From Steinernema hermaphroditum (lineage: Eukaryota; Nematoda; Chromadorea; Rhabditida; Steinernematidae), in the NCBI GenBank assembly GCA_030435675.1, contig CM059622.1, forward strand, positions 13,516,001-13,580,000: a stretch of DNA of 64,000 nucleotides, read 5' to 3'. A program made the position numbers and the translations under genes. Positions 40,013-52,300 of this stretch are shown here, one piece after another. The first letter of the stretch is position 1; every line of letters begins with the position of its first letter. A model generated the notes under the pieces. It saw nothing but the letters and a program-made list of their open reading frames with translations, was not told the DNA's origin and did not search any database.

Positions 40013-43000
40013 TGGTTGTCCTCAATAGAATGGTAGCCGTCTAGGTAAACAAAGTAAATTCAATCCAAAGGACATGAAGTTGTCTGTGATATGAGCCTGA
40101 AGCAACGTTTTTACTTATAAACCCGCAGTCCTTATTATGATCGAAGTGTTTTTATACTAATTGGTAGCCATCTAGGCAAATAGAAACGAATCTGTGATAT
40201 AATTCAATGAGTGATTTGTGCTAAAGTTGAAGATCAGTGTATACATCCACTTCCTCTTCTCTACTACCCAACTGACCATTCATCGCTCCCTCTTATCATC
40301 TCATATTTCGTGTCAGGACGCGACGATAACAAGCCAGAGGTCAGCAGCGTATTACACTGTCAGTTCCGTATCTGTTTGCTCAAAGCATTAATTTTATGTA
40401 CCTGAGAATATTGCAACCCGAAACGCTTGAGATGGAAGTTTTTTGTGGTTATGCATGGTCATTCAAAAGCTTGAAATGAATCTGTCCTATTTGATCACTA
40501 CATCAAACTGAAGACTCTGTCTACTTGCAATGTTTCGAGAGCTGTTCCGTGTATTATTTGTATTGGAAAGAGGTCGACCGACTGGTTCTAAACGTGTCTC
40601 CATATCTGCATCGCAAACGGTCCTTCTGTGAGCGGTCCACCTTCGGGTTTCCTTCAAATAGTGCATCTCAAGCGGCTCCTTTTTAATGAAGCTATGCCTC
40701 TTATTAGCGGAGAATAGGGAACCACTTGATGTGTATTGTTTGAAGCAGACCCTAAGCTGGTGCGCCCACAGAGGGATCGTTTATAGTGCAGTTTTGGAAA
40801 CATGTCTATTAGGACCCAGAACGCTTAATTATATACGACATTTGCAACCTGTATCATTGCCTCCAACTCCTCGTTTTGTTGCGTTCTTGTCCCACCCTAT
40901 TACTTTAAACTTCATTACCTTCTTCCAAAAGTAGCATTATTCAACATGCCCACTACCACTTCCCTCTGCCCTAACCCAATTGGAAACTTACTCTAATCCA
41001 ATCGTCACTTTTCAAGGCCTCCCAAATAGATTCCCTCCACTTTTTGCATAAAGAAACACCCCATCCTAACGACGCTAATCGCGTTATCCTCTATACTTCG
41101 TTGTTGCACTTAGATCACTTCTGGCAGCCGGTCCTCGAGGGCGCCCGAAATAGGCGCTCTTCGCCCTTTGGGAGACCCCTTCAGAACACACTTCGTTCGC
41201 GCTTTGTGCGCGACGTCACTTCCGCCGTTTCTTTGGTTTCCGCCGAACGTTTCCTCTCTCTCTATCGATTGTCCGAGGGTGTATATCCCCCATTGTTTCA
41301 AAGTGCTCGTTTTGGAAGTGCTGAAAGGTTTCTGCAGAGAACGGAGATCTTGGGGCGTTCGGCCCCAACGGAGAAGTTTGCAAAATGCGGAGTGACGTGT
41401 TGCGATTAGGGTAATTAAAAAATCGATGCGCGTTCGTCTTTGAGAGTGCAATTTATCGTTAAAGGGTGTTTAACGGACGGACTCCGGACGAATTAGGGTG
41501 TTTATGCGGTGTCCGAACTTGTGGCGCCTTTTCGATGATTCCTCGTGGGTGGCATTTCGTACATTTTTTAAGTGATCTAAGTGATAAGTGATATATAATA
41601 ATTTTATTTGACTTGATAAATGTAATTTATGTTATTAAATTATGGAGTAAATCCTGTTACAATATTATATGTTCTTTATGCCCACGAGATTTGCCTAATA
41701 AGATACAATCCGAGCTCAATGGTTCTTGTTTAAAATGGACTAAATGGTTTCAAATTTATTAATTTTTGCCCTCAAAGGTGAATTTTTTTGATATTTGGAA
41801 TAGTTTTGCTAATATACAAATAAATTCAATGGTACAGGATTTGACTCATTGTACCGAAACGCCAGAAACACTAGATCTCAGTTATATCACCACATATTCC
41901 TGTTATCAGAAAATTGTATAAGATTAGTAACAGTCTTCTTGGCAAAGCGAGGAACTGTGGCTTCCTGGCTTCCATGCTTTCAACGGCGATGGGGCGATTC
42001 TCGCTCTACTGATCTCCGAGAGAGCGAACGGACGATGCGATCAGTCGCCATAGGCTACAGTTTTACTGCCACAAAGATCTGTGGAAAAGCAACCTTCTGT
42101 CATACTAGGCCTCTATTTTGTCTTTTTTAGGCATTTATTTTTCAATTTTTTCTTATTTCTTGTTGGGCATTCAGTCGGGAACCTTCTATTATATGCATAC
42201 CAGGCCTCTTTTTTTGTCGGACACTTATTTCTTAAATTCGGCCAGCTTACTTCTTCCACAAAAACCCAACCAATTTCTGTATCGAATCGTGGAAGCAAGA
42301 CTTTTGTGTAGCAGATTATTCGTTCAACTTCATGTTGAGCATTTAGTTATACGTCAAGTCGTCATAACGTCCCATGGGAATGTTCTCCTCGGCCAGAATA
42401 TGTGAGGTCAGCACTCACAGAGGCTGATTACTTTGGGCACTACTGCCACTCTGTCATCTCTCTGTAAGGCTAGGAATAGGGATAGATCACGTAGAAGACC
42501 GTCCACTAGACATCAGTTCCATCACGTTTTTCTCTAAATTTTATTTTTTCACATTCAGTTCTGTGAGAAACGTTTACTTCCATTTGTTTTCTTTCACACA
42601 CATCACTCTATCCAAGCGTGAAATGTCTCCTTTCCACTCTGAAGTGCATGCGAACTGTTTTTAGGTCTATTTGTAATGAGTACGTTCCATTAAAATTGTC
42701 GTCTACACTTTCACATGTCTTCCTGAAACACATCCTTTCTGCAACTTTCTCTGCAGGGCATTAGCTATGTATTAGATGAGGTCTCCAAGTTATGGTTATG
42801 TCATTTTCTTAGGATTTTCCGCTTCGCCTCTCCCTAATTCGCTTTGGTTGACTAAAAGGTCGCCCCACCGCGTTCCCTCCTTGTGCAGAGGCGCTACAAA
42901 AACTCTTTCAAAATTCGATCAAATTTGCACCCGACGCAGGAGGAACGCTCGTTACCCAGGAACCCTTGGCGAATGCTTGAGGTCGGCTTCGAGAAATTAA

Positions 43001-43708
43001 CTATGCAAATAGTGCATAATCGTCATAATCGGAGCGTGGATTAGCGGCGGCCGCGCAGACCTCTCCGGTCTCTCAAAAAGCGGTCAATCCACGCGGTCAG
43101 CCGGCTGGATCGAGCCGCGATTTCGCTTTCGTTCCGTCGTTCTCCCGTCGCCACGTTTCCCTCTTTTATTTGTCTTTGGTGGATGTGGAGAATAATTCGA
43201 TTAGGTGCCAAACGCTTCTGGGAGGGTGGCGAAGAAAGGTCGAAGACTGGAACGCCACCGATTGTTAATTGCCATGCAGAGAGTTGTTTTGGAGTTGAAA
43301 GAGACGAGTTTCCTTCTCACCATCTGATCGGAAAGGCCAGTTTCTGTGGAGTCGAGTCAACTTATTTTCGAAGCATTGGATTAGTCAGCCAAAATAAGTT
43401 TTGGAATCGGTTCCTTTTCTTGATGGTAATTTCGCTTGAATATGTTTTAGACCTAAACACAAACAAAGAAACTACTTGTAGAGGAGTACGTAAGAATATA
43501 CCTTTCTACTACGGTCCCTGTAGCTGTCTATGTTTACCTTTGTGTTTAAGTGTCATGCCTTTTTCGACTAACAGTGGTTCTCCTCTCTGTGCCGTCTTCT
43601 ATGAATTATTAGGCTAGATATCTCGTGGACATTGAATGGTGAACAGTCTGAAAGCAGTTCCGGAGACCACAGATTCTAATTTTAACGATTCGATATTTGA
43701 TTAACTTA
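40013..43708. other. intergenic, no secure gene
   Basis: 41560-41830 is AT-rich. 41100-41410 is GC-rich with overlapping frames on both strands and no recognisable product. 43020-43160 is a GC-rich block with a hairpin-like GGATTAGCGG...CCGCG arrangement. A 144-codon frame at 43183-43617 has no family resemblance. A dispersed-repeat copy lies at 41940-42065. Confidence 0.4.
41940..42065 (+). repeat. dispersed repeat family, copy 6
   Basis: It contains GGAACTGTGGCTTCCTGG followed by GGCGATTCTCGC and CGAGAGAGCGAACGG, collinear with 21285-21425 but diverged. Confidence 0.45.
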
Positions 43709-44192
43709 CAAGGGAACGGTCTATCGTGCAACTCTAAGATCGGCGCGAGATTAGGGCCAAACGGTAGGTCTAGGTGAGTGTATTAATAGTGCATAATAGT
43801 AGGTGCCCTAACGCGCTCTATGTCCGTCAAAAGAGGCTTTCTCACCAGCATCGTAGCATCGTTTCTCACCGATGATTCTCAAGTGATCCATTGTATCCTT
43901 AAGCTCACAATTTTGCTTTGGTTGGAAAGTGTTCATACATACTACCTAAGGTGACCGTTTGACAAATCACAATCCGACTATCTGATGCTCGTTAAGTATC
44001 CACTGGGCCACTTGTTTGGGAATGAGAAAGAGAAACTATGGCGTCGGTGAGAAAGCATATCGCATCTCTTTTGACGAGCATAGAGCACGTTAGGGCACCT
44101 AGTATTTTGCACAGTTTATACGCTCACCTAGGGCTACCGTTCGCCCCTAGTCTCGTGTTGATCTTAGAGTTGCATGATTGGCCGTTCCCTTG
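43709..44192. mobile_element. Tc4/Tc5-like MITE
   Basis: The 484-bp element has ends CAAGGGAACGG...CCGTTCCCTTG. Arms of about 140-160 bp (43709-43846 and 44046-44192) are inverted copies with roughly 80 percent identity. It is flanked by a TTA duplication (43706-43708 and 44193-44195); the empty site reads CTTAG, a CTNAG target. Terminal bases and target rule match the palindrome at 16.6 kb. It has no transposase frame. The lower arm identity makes it older than that palindrome. Confidence 0.85.
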
Positions 44193-44326
44193 TTAGGGGA
44201 TTTTAAGTCTTTTTATTTATTTTATTTATTATTTATTTATTTTGATTTTAGCATGCCATCAGCAAAAAAATTTTTTCTATTTTTTCATTTTTTTTGGCAA
44301 CTTTCGCATAATGTGTTCCCTTTCAG

Positions 44327-44381
44327 AATCCTCACTGAGGACGAGGAAACCTACCTAAGTGTCCGCCTCGGATCGAGCTGA
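44327..44381 (+). CDS. candidate last exon, unidentified
   Basis: After a strong 3' splice site (CCCTTTCAG, ending 44326) the frame reads ILTEDEETYLSVRLGSS and stops at 44381. The peptide has a natural coding look, but no partner exon was identified and the span is very short. Confidence 0.3.
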
Positions 44382-47300
44382 AGATTGGGACACATACCTT
44401 AACCGCATAAAGTCGTCGGCTTATATGCACCTGCCCTCATAAACACCCTTTGAAGGTTCGGAAGGTTCTCTTGTTAGATTTGATCTAGAATCAATGCAAC
44501 GTTTTTACTGATCCCTTTTCTTTCCACAGTACCTATACTTCCACATATACTGCGATGCACTTTATGTCTGCAGTACCATAAATTAGCCATATTTATTTCG
44601 CAGATAAATTTATGTGATTGCACTCGCGGCACTCGACACCGGCCAACTCGGGCGTAAATATCGCGATTTGTTGTTTGCGCTCCATCTCCGCCAACGGCGG
44701 TATATTCGTCGAATGACGGCTAATTTTAGGTTCCATTAAGAGTTGCTTACTTCTCTAAGCGATCTTCTTCACTCATGCATATTTGTTTACTTCCGCGCGC
44801 CGTTGTTGGAAATGTCGTAGGTGTGTAATCTCTGGCTTTGAGTTTATCAATGTAGAGCAGTACCGAACACATTGAATCCATTCCCGGGCCAGTCCACATT
44901 GAACTCTGTTTTGTATGATTTTGTATCTTTACGTTAGTTATTGTCCTTTGAGATAGCTAAAACAAAACCTATGGTCCGACCAGTTGATAGTAGACTCAGA
45001 CGCGCCTGGTCTATATTCGGTGGAACATGGCTAACAACACGATTGGTTTTGCGTATATCTTCACAGAGCGGTATTTTCGTGCCGTATCTTGAATGTAATT
45101 TTTAATAATTAATGTAATAATGCAATTAATTTCGTCCGTTTCAAAACCGTTTTGCAATTCCGGACTGCTACCACATTTTCGGTTCAGTAGAAAACCTGCC
45201 GGCATTTCATATTACATGATATCAGACGACAACCATATCCAGACCACCGTCTTTGTCGTCCAGGTGGTTCCTTTATTGGTGCTTGGAATTAAAGGTTGCT
45301 CTAATTTTGGAAATGCAAAATGACATGGAAACACTCGAAAGTATGCGCGGAAACTGGAAACTTTTTTGATACGACTTTATTTCATGGATCAAAGGTGTTA
45401 GGCCTTGTATGACACCGAATATAAACGGCGCACTTTACGGGGCTGGGAATCGACAAACCTCCGGAAACTGTTACCGTAAACCGTAACAGATATGCTTTCA
45501 AGTTTTTTTGACACACAGAATTCAAAGAGATATCGACTTTTTGAATTCCATGTGAATCGCCACCGGATCGGGATTGGGGACTCGTTTGTGAGACCGAAGT
45601 CTATGGTGATAGAAAGATCAGGAACGTAGAGAAGAAACCAAGACGTTGAATACAAAGATCAATGCCATTACGAAAGAGCGCGAATGATTTGACACCAAAA
45701 ATGATAATTAATAGCGCTATTGACAAGAAGACATCTTATCGATCTTTACATTTAACGTATCGGCACAGATTGGAGTCCATGGTAGCAAATTTGTAGATGC
45801 ATCTTCTCAAAAAAGACTATTTTGGCGTCGAAAAAAATACAACATCCCTTGAGACAACTCAACCTGTGGTCGTTCAGTTAAGAGCAGACTCAGACATTCT
45901 GTCTGGCCAAGTCTAGACAGTTCACGGCATCCACGTCTCCACAAAACGTTGGGTATTTTTGTGTCGTATTCAAATCGTTTTGAACCGCTCTTCGGTCACC
46001 GCTGCACACTTCAAAAATCGCCTTCTGAAAGAACCCTGGTTTGCCTTTTGGGTCGGCGAAGGTTCTTGTCACATCAACCTCATCTATCTCGATCGGAAAA
46101 CTCATTTTTGAGCTCAACACACTTTGAGAGATAATCCCCGCCATTTGACCTACTTCCAGCATTTACTTCCACCTCCCCCCTCCATAGAGCTCTCCTGCAG
46201 ACTTAAAAATGACGTCGTGTGCAAACAAGTGTCCAAATTGTTGACCTTCCTTCCAACAAAGCGTCTCCGCCGAGGCGTGAAGTCCCAACTCGGTCCACTC
46301 CTGTCAACAATTACATCATCATAATCGCCGTGTTTCGGTCCACCGCGCGCACCCCTGGAACCTCTCCCCGGGAGAACCTGTCGTCGGAGCGCGTCGTGAC
46401 CGCGGCGCCTCTTTTGGAATTCGCCGGGGATCGCCGCCTCGGAGCACATAAATCCACTTGAGAGTCATCAATCCTCGAGGGTTCTCTGTCGACGGCGGAG
46501 AGACGACGCGTGAAAAAGCTCTGTTTTCGGCGTGTTCTCGACAGCTTCGGCTCCGGCGCGGACTCCGAAACGGAGCCTCTTAGACGCTAATCGTTTCGTG
46601 GAGTTGCGGGACTACGTGCACGACTGAAGTGTCAGAGAGTCATTTCAGGTTTAAGATGAGTGACGGAGTCAATTACGCTTGAGAGATTGGGCTATTATGC
46701 GAAGCTGCTACTTGCCGCGAGGAACGTGTCCGCTGCCGACAGGAGTGAGTCCATAGTGTTCAGGCTTATGGGGAATCTGTTGCTGGTCGCGATTGGCGTG
46801 CTTTTCTGGGTTTGACTTGTGCGAATTGAAAGGGGAGCACTTATTACTATTTTGTTGCTTTTCTTTTGAAACAGGCTAGAGGGACAGGTAAATAACACTC
46901 ATATAGTTACTGTGCCCGTATAAGTACTCAATGAGCTTATTTCTACTTTTTAGAAATGGAAAGATGTGAAAAATGACCAAAAAGACCCACTCTACACGAT
47001 CGCGTAAGGCCGTATGTTTGAAGTTTATCCCAACAAATAACCATCCTCTATTGCGAGTCAAGACGCTCTTCTTCACAGGACATCTTTCTTCGCTCTATTT
47101 GATCCACAATTGTCCTTTTCTACTCAGGACGATATCAGTGGAAAGCGTTTAAAGTAAGACAAAGAGGTCGAAAATTGGAGCAAACTAGTCCTTGACTCTA
47201 AATCTTCCATAGCATTTTATATATTATATCTCATAATATTCGAGGAGGGAGCAGGAGCTAGTGATAGCACAGTGATTTAGCCTACCCATTCGGAATATGT

Positions 47301-47924
47301 AAACCGTGAGTCAAACATGTGTGATTATATCAGCAAGGATTTGCGCCGTTTTCAATGATACAATCCTACATACTTCGAGTAATTTGTTTTGGTCACGTAT
47401 TGTATTGACCTCTGTTTTGGTATTTCGGTTTTGTTACAACATAATACATTACATTTTGGTATATTTGTTCATTAGCTACGAGCTATATAACATTTCATTT
47501 CCATTTGTATAGCCAAGGCACAGAACAAGTTTCAACAAGGAACAAGTGTCTATGTCATATATTTCAAGGGGTAAAAAACATCGTTCCGTCTGGCTTACAC
47601 ATGAAAGTCGCCCTTTGCATTTCGCAGATTTTTGCAAAATGGCAGTTTTGGTGACGCAAAAGGAACACTTTGTGAAAAAACGCAGACAGAAAAATATTGG
47701 CATTCCCAAATTAATAGCCTTAGGGATTAGGAGATACTCAACGCGGCTGTGAATGACGAACTTATGAACGTTCAAGGAACGAGTTAGGGAGCGTTATTTA
47801 CCAAATACCTAAGCAAACCTAAGCAAACTTTGGGACTCTATTCAATCGAAAGACTTCTTGTGGCGTCTCTTTTTTGGAGCTTCAAGCTTTAAGCTGTTGC
47901 CTACGATAAACCTCGATAAACCTT
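44382..47924. other. intergenic, no secure gene
   Basis: The region is mostly AT-rich with short frames. 46320-46600 is a distinct GC-rich island with many CG pairs and could be a promoter or regulatory block. No RNA gene or repeat was recognised. Confidence 0.4.
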
Positions 47925-47970
47925 TCATTTCTTTCCTACAGCGATGCCTCTCCCATTAAATGAACCTCTC

Positions 47971-47976
47971 TTTATT
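47971..47976 (-). promoter_or_regulatory. poly(A) signal of the collagen gene
   Basis: The minus strand reads AATAAA here (plus TTTATT), 83 bp after the collagen stop codon. The position is normal for a nematode 3' UTR. Confidence 0.65.
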
Positions 47977-48058
47977 TCAAATTTCCTACAACAACACAAA
48001 TTGTCGAACTTAGAACCATTTACAAAAGAACAAAAGAAGAGAGGGAGTCCACAATAAA

Positions 48059-49373
48059 TTAGTATCCAGGAGGAGTGCGGGGAGTGGGGCAGTGGAAGCA
48101 GTCTCCGTTGGATCCAGGGGATCCGAGAGGTCCCTGAGGTCCCTGGGTTCCCTTGCGGCCAGAACGTCCGGGCTTTCCGGCGTCTCCGGGAGGTCCCTGA
48201 GGGCCGGGGATGCTCGTTCCGGGAATACCTTTGACACCAGCAGGTCCCTTCGGTCCAGCGGGGCCGGGGATTCCAGGGGGTCCGGGAGGTCCCTCCACGG
48301 TGATGACCTTTCCGTCGGCTCCGCGCTTTCCAAGAGGTCCCTCGATGCCGGGCAGTCCCATGGGTCCAGGAGAACCGTGCATGCCTGGCTCTCCGCGCTT
48401 TCCGTCGATTCCGTGGAGTCCAGCGGCGCCACGAGGTCCCTGGGGTCCCTTGGGTCCCTGAGCTCCGGCGAGTCCAGGAGGTCCAGGCGGGCAGATGACA
48501 CAGGGCTCGTGCTGGATTCCTTCGGAGGCGAGGATCTGACCACTGCGACCGTCGCGTCCATCCTTTCCAGCGTCTCCGTCCCTTCCATCCTTTCCGTCGT
48601 CTCCAGGGGGACCAGGCGGGCCAGCGGCTCCCTGGTGGCATGTGCAGCAGGCCGGAGCGGGTTCGGGATCGACGACGGGACCGTAGCCAGCGACGGGGGC
48701 CGGGGCGGGCGCTGCGTAGACGGGCTCCTGGCCGGGGGCTTCGTAGCCGGCACCTCCGCCGACGCCTCCCTCGGGCACCCACTGGCCGAAGAGCCAGCCG
48801 CGCTTCTGGCGCGCGTCGACGCTGCGGGTGGAGCGCTGGTGGCGCTGCACAGCCATCATCTCGTACCACATGTCACGCTGGTTGGTGCGGCAGAAGTCGG
48901 TTTCCGCTTCGATCATCGTCTGCATGCTCTGAAAGGAGGCGAAGGATCAGTAGGGTTGTGGATGAAGGGGGTCTTATACAGTCTACACTGAGAAAAGACG
49001 TTCCTGCTTTAAGTTTTCCAACGTTCTCTGCGTAACATGTACCAGTGGATCTTGAGGGAAATCCGAACTATATAGCGCCAAAAAAGTTACGAAATTTCGA
49101 TTCCGCTAAAAAAATCGGAAAGCCGCCCTTTAAGTTATCTGCTCGAAGTTGTCGAACCTTTTTTTGGAACATATCACAGAGTATCAAGATTTAAAGAGTG
49201 GAGAGTTTGGATCTGAGGGAGATAAAAAACCGTACCATGATGTAGGTGTAGAGCAGGGGCAGAGAGATGACCACGGAAACAACGGCCAAAGTGGAGACAC
49301 TGACGGCGATGACAGCGGCGCGCCGAAGCTGCGCGTGCTCATCGCACTCCTTCTTGACGAGACCTTCCATCAC
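48059..49373 (-). CDS. nematode cuticle collagen, two exons
   Basis: Exons 49236-49373 and 48059-48928 join in phase 0 after the codons for YTYIM (donor GTACGG, acceptor CTTTCAG, 307-bp intron) and give 335 aa. Residues 1-46 have the cuticle-collagen N-terminus: a short acidic start, then a hydrophobic stretch (AAVIAVSVSTLAVVSVVIS) acting as signal or membrane segment. RQKR at 86-89 is a subtilisin-like cleavage site. Gly-X-Y blocks start near residue 135 and are split by Cys pairs (CCTC before, CVIC between, CFHC after the triple-helix region), which form inter-chain disulfides in this family. It is secreted by the hypodermis into the cuticle. The in-frame GWLFGQWVPEGG segment after the cleavage site is Gly/Trp-rich. 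The exact subfamily is not assigned. Confidence 0.95.
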
Positions 49374-52300
49374 TTCTTCTGGCTCAGCAGAAGCGACTGA
49401 TGTTCACCCGGTATCAGCGGCGCCATTTTATTCCGCTCATCAACCGGGTCATCGCTTTGTTTTGGAACGAGTTGGAGATGATATTCGGGGCATCCCACTG
49501 CTAGCGCAATGTTGCGATCGCATTTGCATAAAGAAGATCTCGCGAGTTCCGAGATAAAGGCGGGAGTGGTCGTATAGTCCGTTCGCATATGAGCCGATAG
49601 CGATACACATCTTGCGCCGGTTATGATGAAGTTGCTGATAGGCATACGGAGCGGTGAGAGTGAGAAGGAATTCAGAAGACTTTCAGGGCAAGGGCAAGGG
49701 CCGATATCAACAAGCCGAATCAAATTTTTTATTCATAATGAGAATAGTCGAACCAGCGCAAAAAGGATCATATAGTTACAATCAATGTTGGTATGCAGAG
49801 GTGAATGTTATACCTAGGGTGTTTCGTACTTTGACCGGATTGAAACAGTGAAAATGCAGGTGCATATTTATAAGGAAACGAGCTTATACTTAACAAAAGG
49901 CACGGCACCATTTTAAGCCCGGGCCAAGTTCACCTGGCATATCAGAGCCACACAAACGGAGAAATACCGAAACCACATTTAAAGTGTTACCGAGACGAGA
50001 GCAAGACTTTGAAAGTCCATTGGTATTACCGTCTTTCACAGAAACCTTTTTTCCAACCGAGGGGACGCGAAGGTACTCATAATCGCCGGAGCGCCTTCTA
50101 TCCATATAGTAGCCATGCGTGTTTCGTGACCGTTACCAAGCCCCTGGAGCCTGTTTTCCTTCTTAAACAATTGCAGCCAGGTGTGTATCTAATCTCTCGT
50201 CTTAACTGCCTTTCTTGAGCAACCTGATCTCTTTGCGTTTCCCACTACCTAACACCTTTGGCCCCTTCAACTACTTGCTGACTAGCATCCAGTCCGATCT
50301 TTGTTTTCCGGTGTCGCGTTGTTATTGGGCGTTTTCTCCGTAGCTTCCAGGAGACTGAATAATTCAGCTCACTGACGAAATTGTCACATGTGTCATGTTT
50401 GTTTTGAGAAGGAGTGTCGCGGCATGTTTGTGTTTTCTTCGATTTGCGTGGTTTCATCGACCACAGGAAGTTGGGAAAAGGGAATTGGTCATTCAGAAAT
50501 ATTCGTCGTTTTGCATTAAAGAAACATGAGATCAATTCTCTAATTGAAAACAGCTCGAGATGTTTCTCTGTTTTCATCTTAGTACTCGTGTTTTGCTGAA
50601 GAATGGTCTTTCGTCGTTCCTTATTTAGAGCGGTGTGTGATAAGAAGTGTCCCCCAGGACGTGTGAACAGTCTCTTCCGTTCTGTAGTGAGTGTGTTGAC
50701 GGTGATAGTCTCTTACCTTTCCGTGTTTGGCGTGGTCTCTGGACGCTCGTGTCCTTTATGGTTTCATAGACGGGAATCAGGACCGCAATTCTGATTCTAC
50801 TTCCGTTTGCGTTTAAATGACAGCTTGACACAATGTGTGTGCTGTTTTGGGAATGACTCATATCGACTTCTCTTTCTCGGAACGGCTGTGGCAGAAGGAC
50901 TCGACTTCTGAGCTCGAATCCGCTTCGGAGAGATGGGTTCTTGGGCTACAGTAGTGATGTATAGTAGTGATGTACCTCAGAGCGCTACCGACTCTCATGC
51001 ATCGGGATTCGTGGAGTACGACGCCAGGAAGAGACCCGTTGTCAGCGGTAGTGAGACTACGTCTTCTGGGTGTTTTAATTCCATCTGGAAGCCACGAGGT
51101 TTACCGTAAGTCCAGAGAACGACTAAACGACCGGCTGCTGGCCATATTTAAAAATAGGCTTGAAACGCCTTGATGTTTTCACTAAGACCCAATCCATCGG
51201 AAACGGATACGAACCTTAATTCTTCAACGTCTCATAATTTGCGGTGTCGAAGGCACTTAACAACTCTACGGTAGCATTCCAGTTACTTCGGAAAACATGG
51301 TGAGTGCTTCTTGATGCTTGTACAAGATGCCCCAAGAAGAGAACTTCCCACGGAAGTCAGGTAGCTCATCTTCCAGAGCCTCAAAGCGTGAGATCAGTCG
51401 TAAAAAGAAACGAGAAACGGAAGAGACAGATCGGTTTCAAAATTTGAATTTCCGAATCTACGAGACGCTTCCGTTTCGTAGATAGCTACCGCATTGCTCT
51501 CCAGACTACCACATATACGTCCAAAGTCCGGTTTTCGCAAACAGAAAAAGTGAATTTGGGTTTGAACAGAGGGAAGTTGAAGGCTAACCGTTTTTTGGCT
51601 CGAACGATCAATAAAACACCCGCAGTTTATCAAGGGAAATAACGGAACACGTCCGGATACCGTCGGGCTAACAACAGTACGATCTTTGTGCCTTCACCAC
51701 TTAAATGCTAGATGATGTGCCAACCAGAGTACTTCAGATGGAAGTCAAGAAAGTCAAGGAAGTCGTTTTCTGGGTCGAAATCTGAAGTAGAGCTTCTGAC
51801 AGATCTCTCACAAAATTAGCATATCTTTCACATTGAAACTCTCCAGTCCCGTATCATTTGAAGTTAGTAATACAATTACCGTCCGAACTCAATTACCCTT
51901 TCACTCACAGACATTATTATGACCGTAGAACCCCTCCAGAAACCCAAAAAACAACTCCTTATTGCACTTGAGACCCCCATTATGCACTCATCCCAACTCG
52001 TTTCTCCGCTCCCATTCACATTGGCGACCTTTAGTAACTCGGCGCGCGACCTCCCGTAACAAGTTCGCTTCGGTAACGCCGCCACCGCCGTCGTCGCGTC
52101 CTCCGATTGTTTGTCTAACCTCATCCCCTAACCGCCATCCAGTCAGCCGAATACCGACGCTCTTCTGTAGCACCCAAAGGACGACCCCGACCGTTTTTTT
52201 TTTGTGTTCTGTTACGCGAACGCGGCTTTTATTGTCGTGTTCGTCGCTTTTGTATCCCTTCGGGAGGGACTGGAAGCCGGCGAGAAGAAGCGCCCATCGA

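Noticed and set aside
41044..41451. Coding gene in the GC-rich block at 41.1 kb
   Set aside because: Frames of similar length are open on both strands, with no domain, no splice support and low-complexity composition.
48092..48991. 299-codon plus-strand frame across the collagen gene
   Set aside because: It is the antisense shadow of the Gly-X-Y repeats, which keep several frames open. The minus-strand collagen has the correct domains and splice sites.
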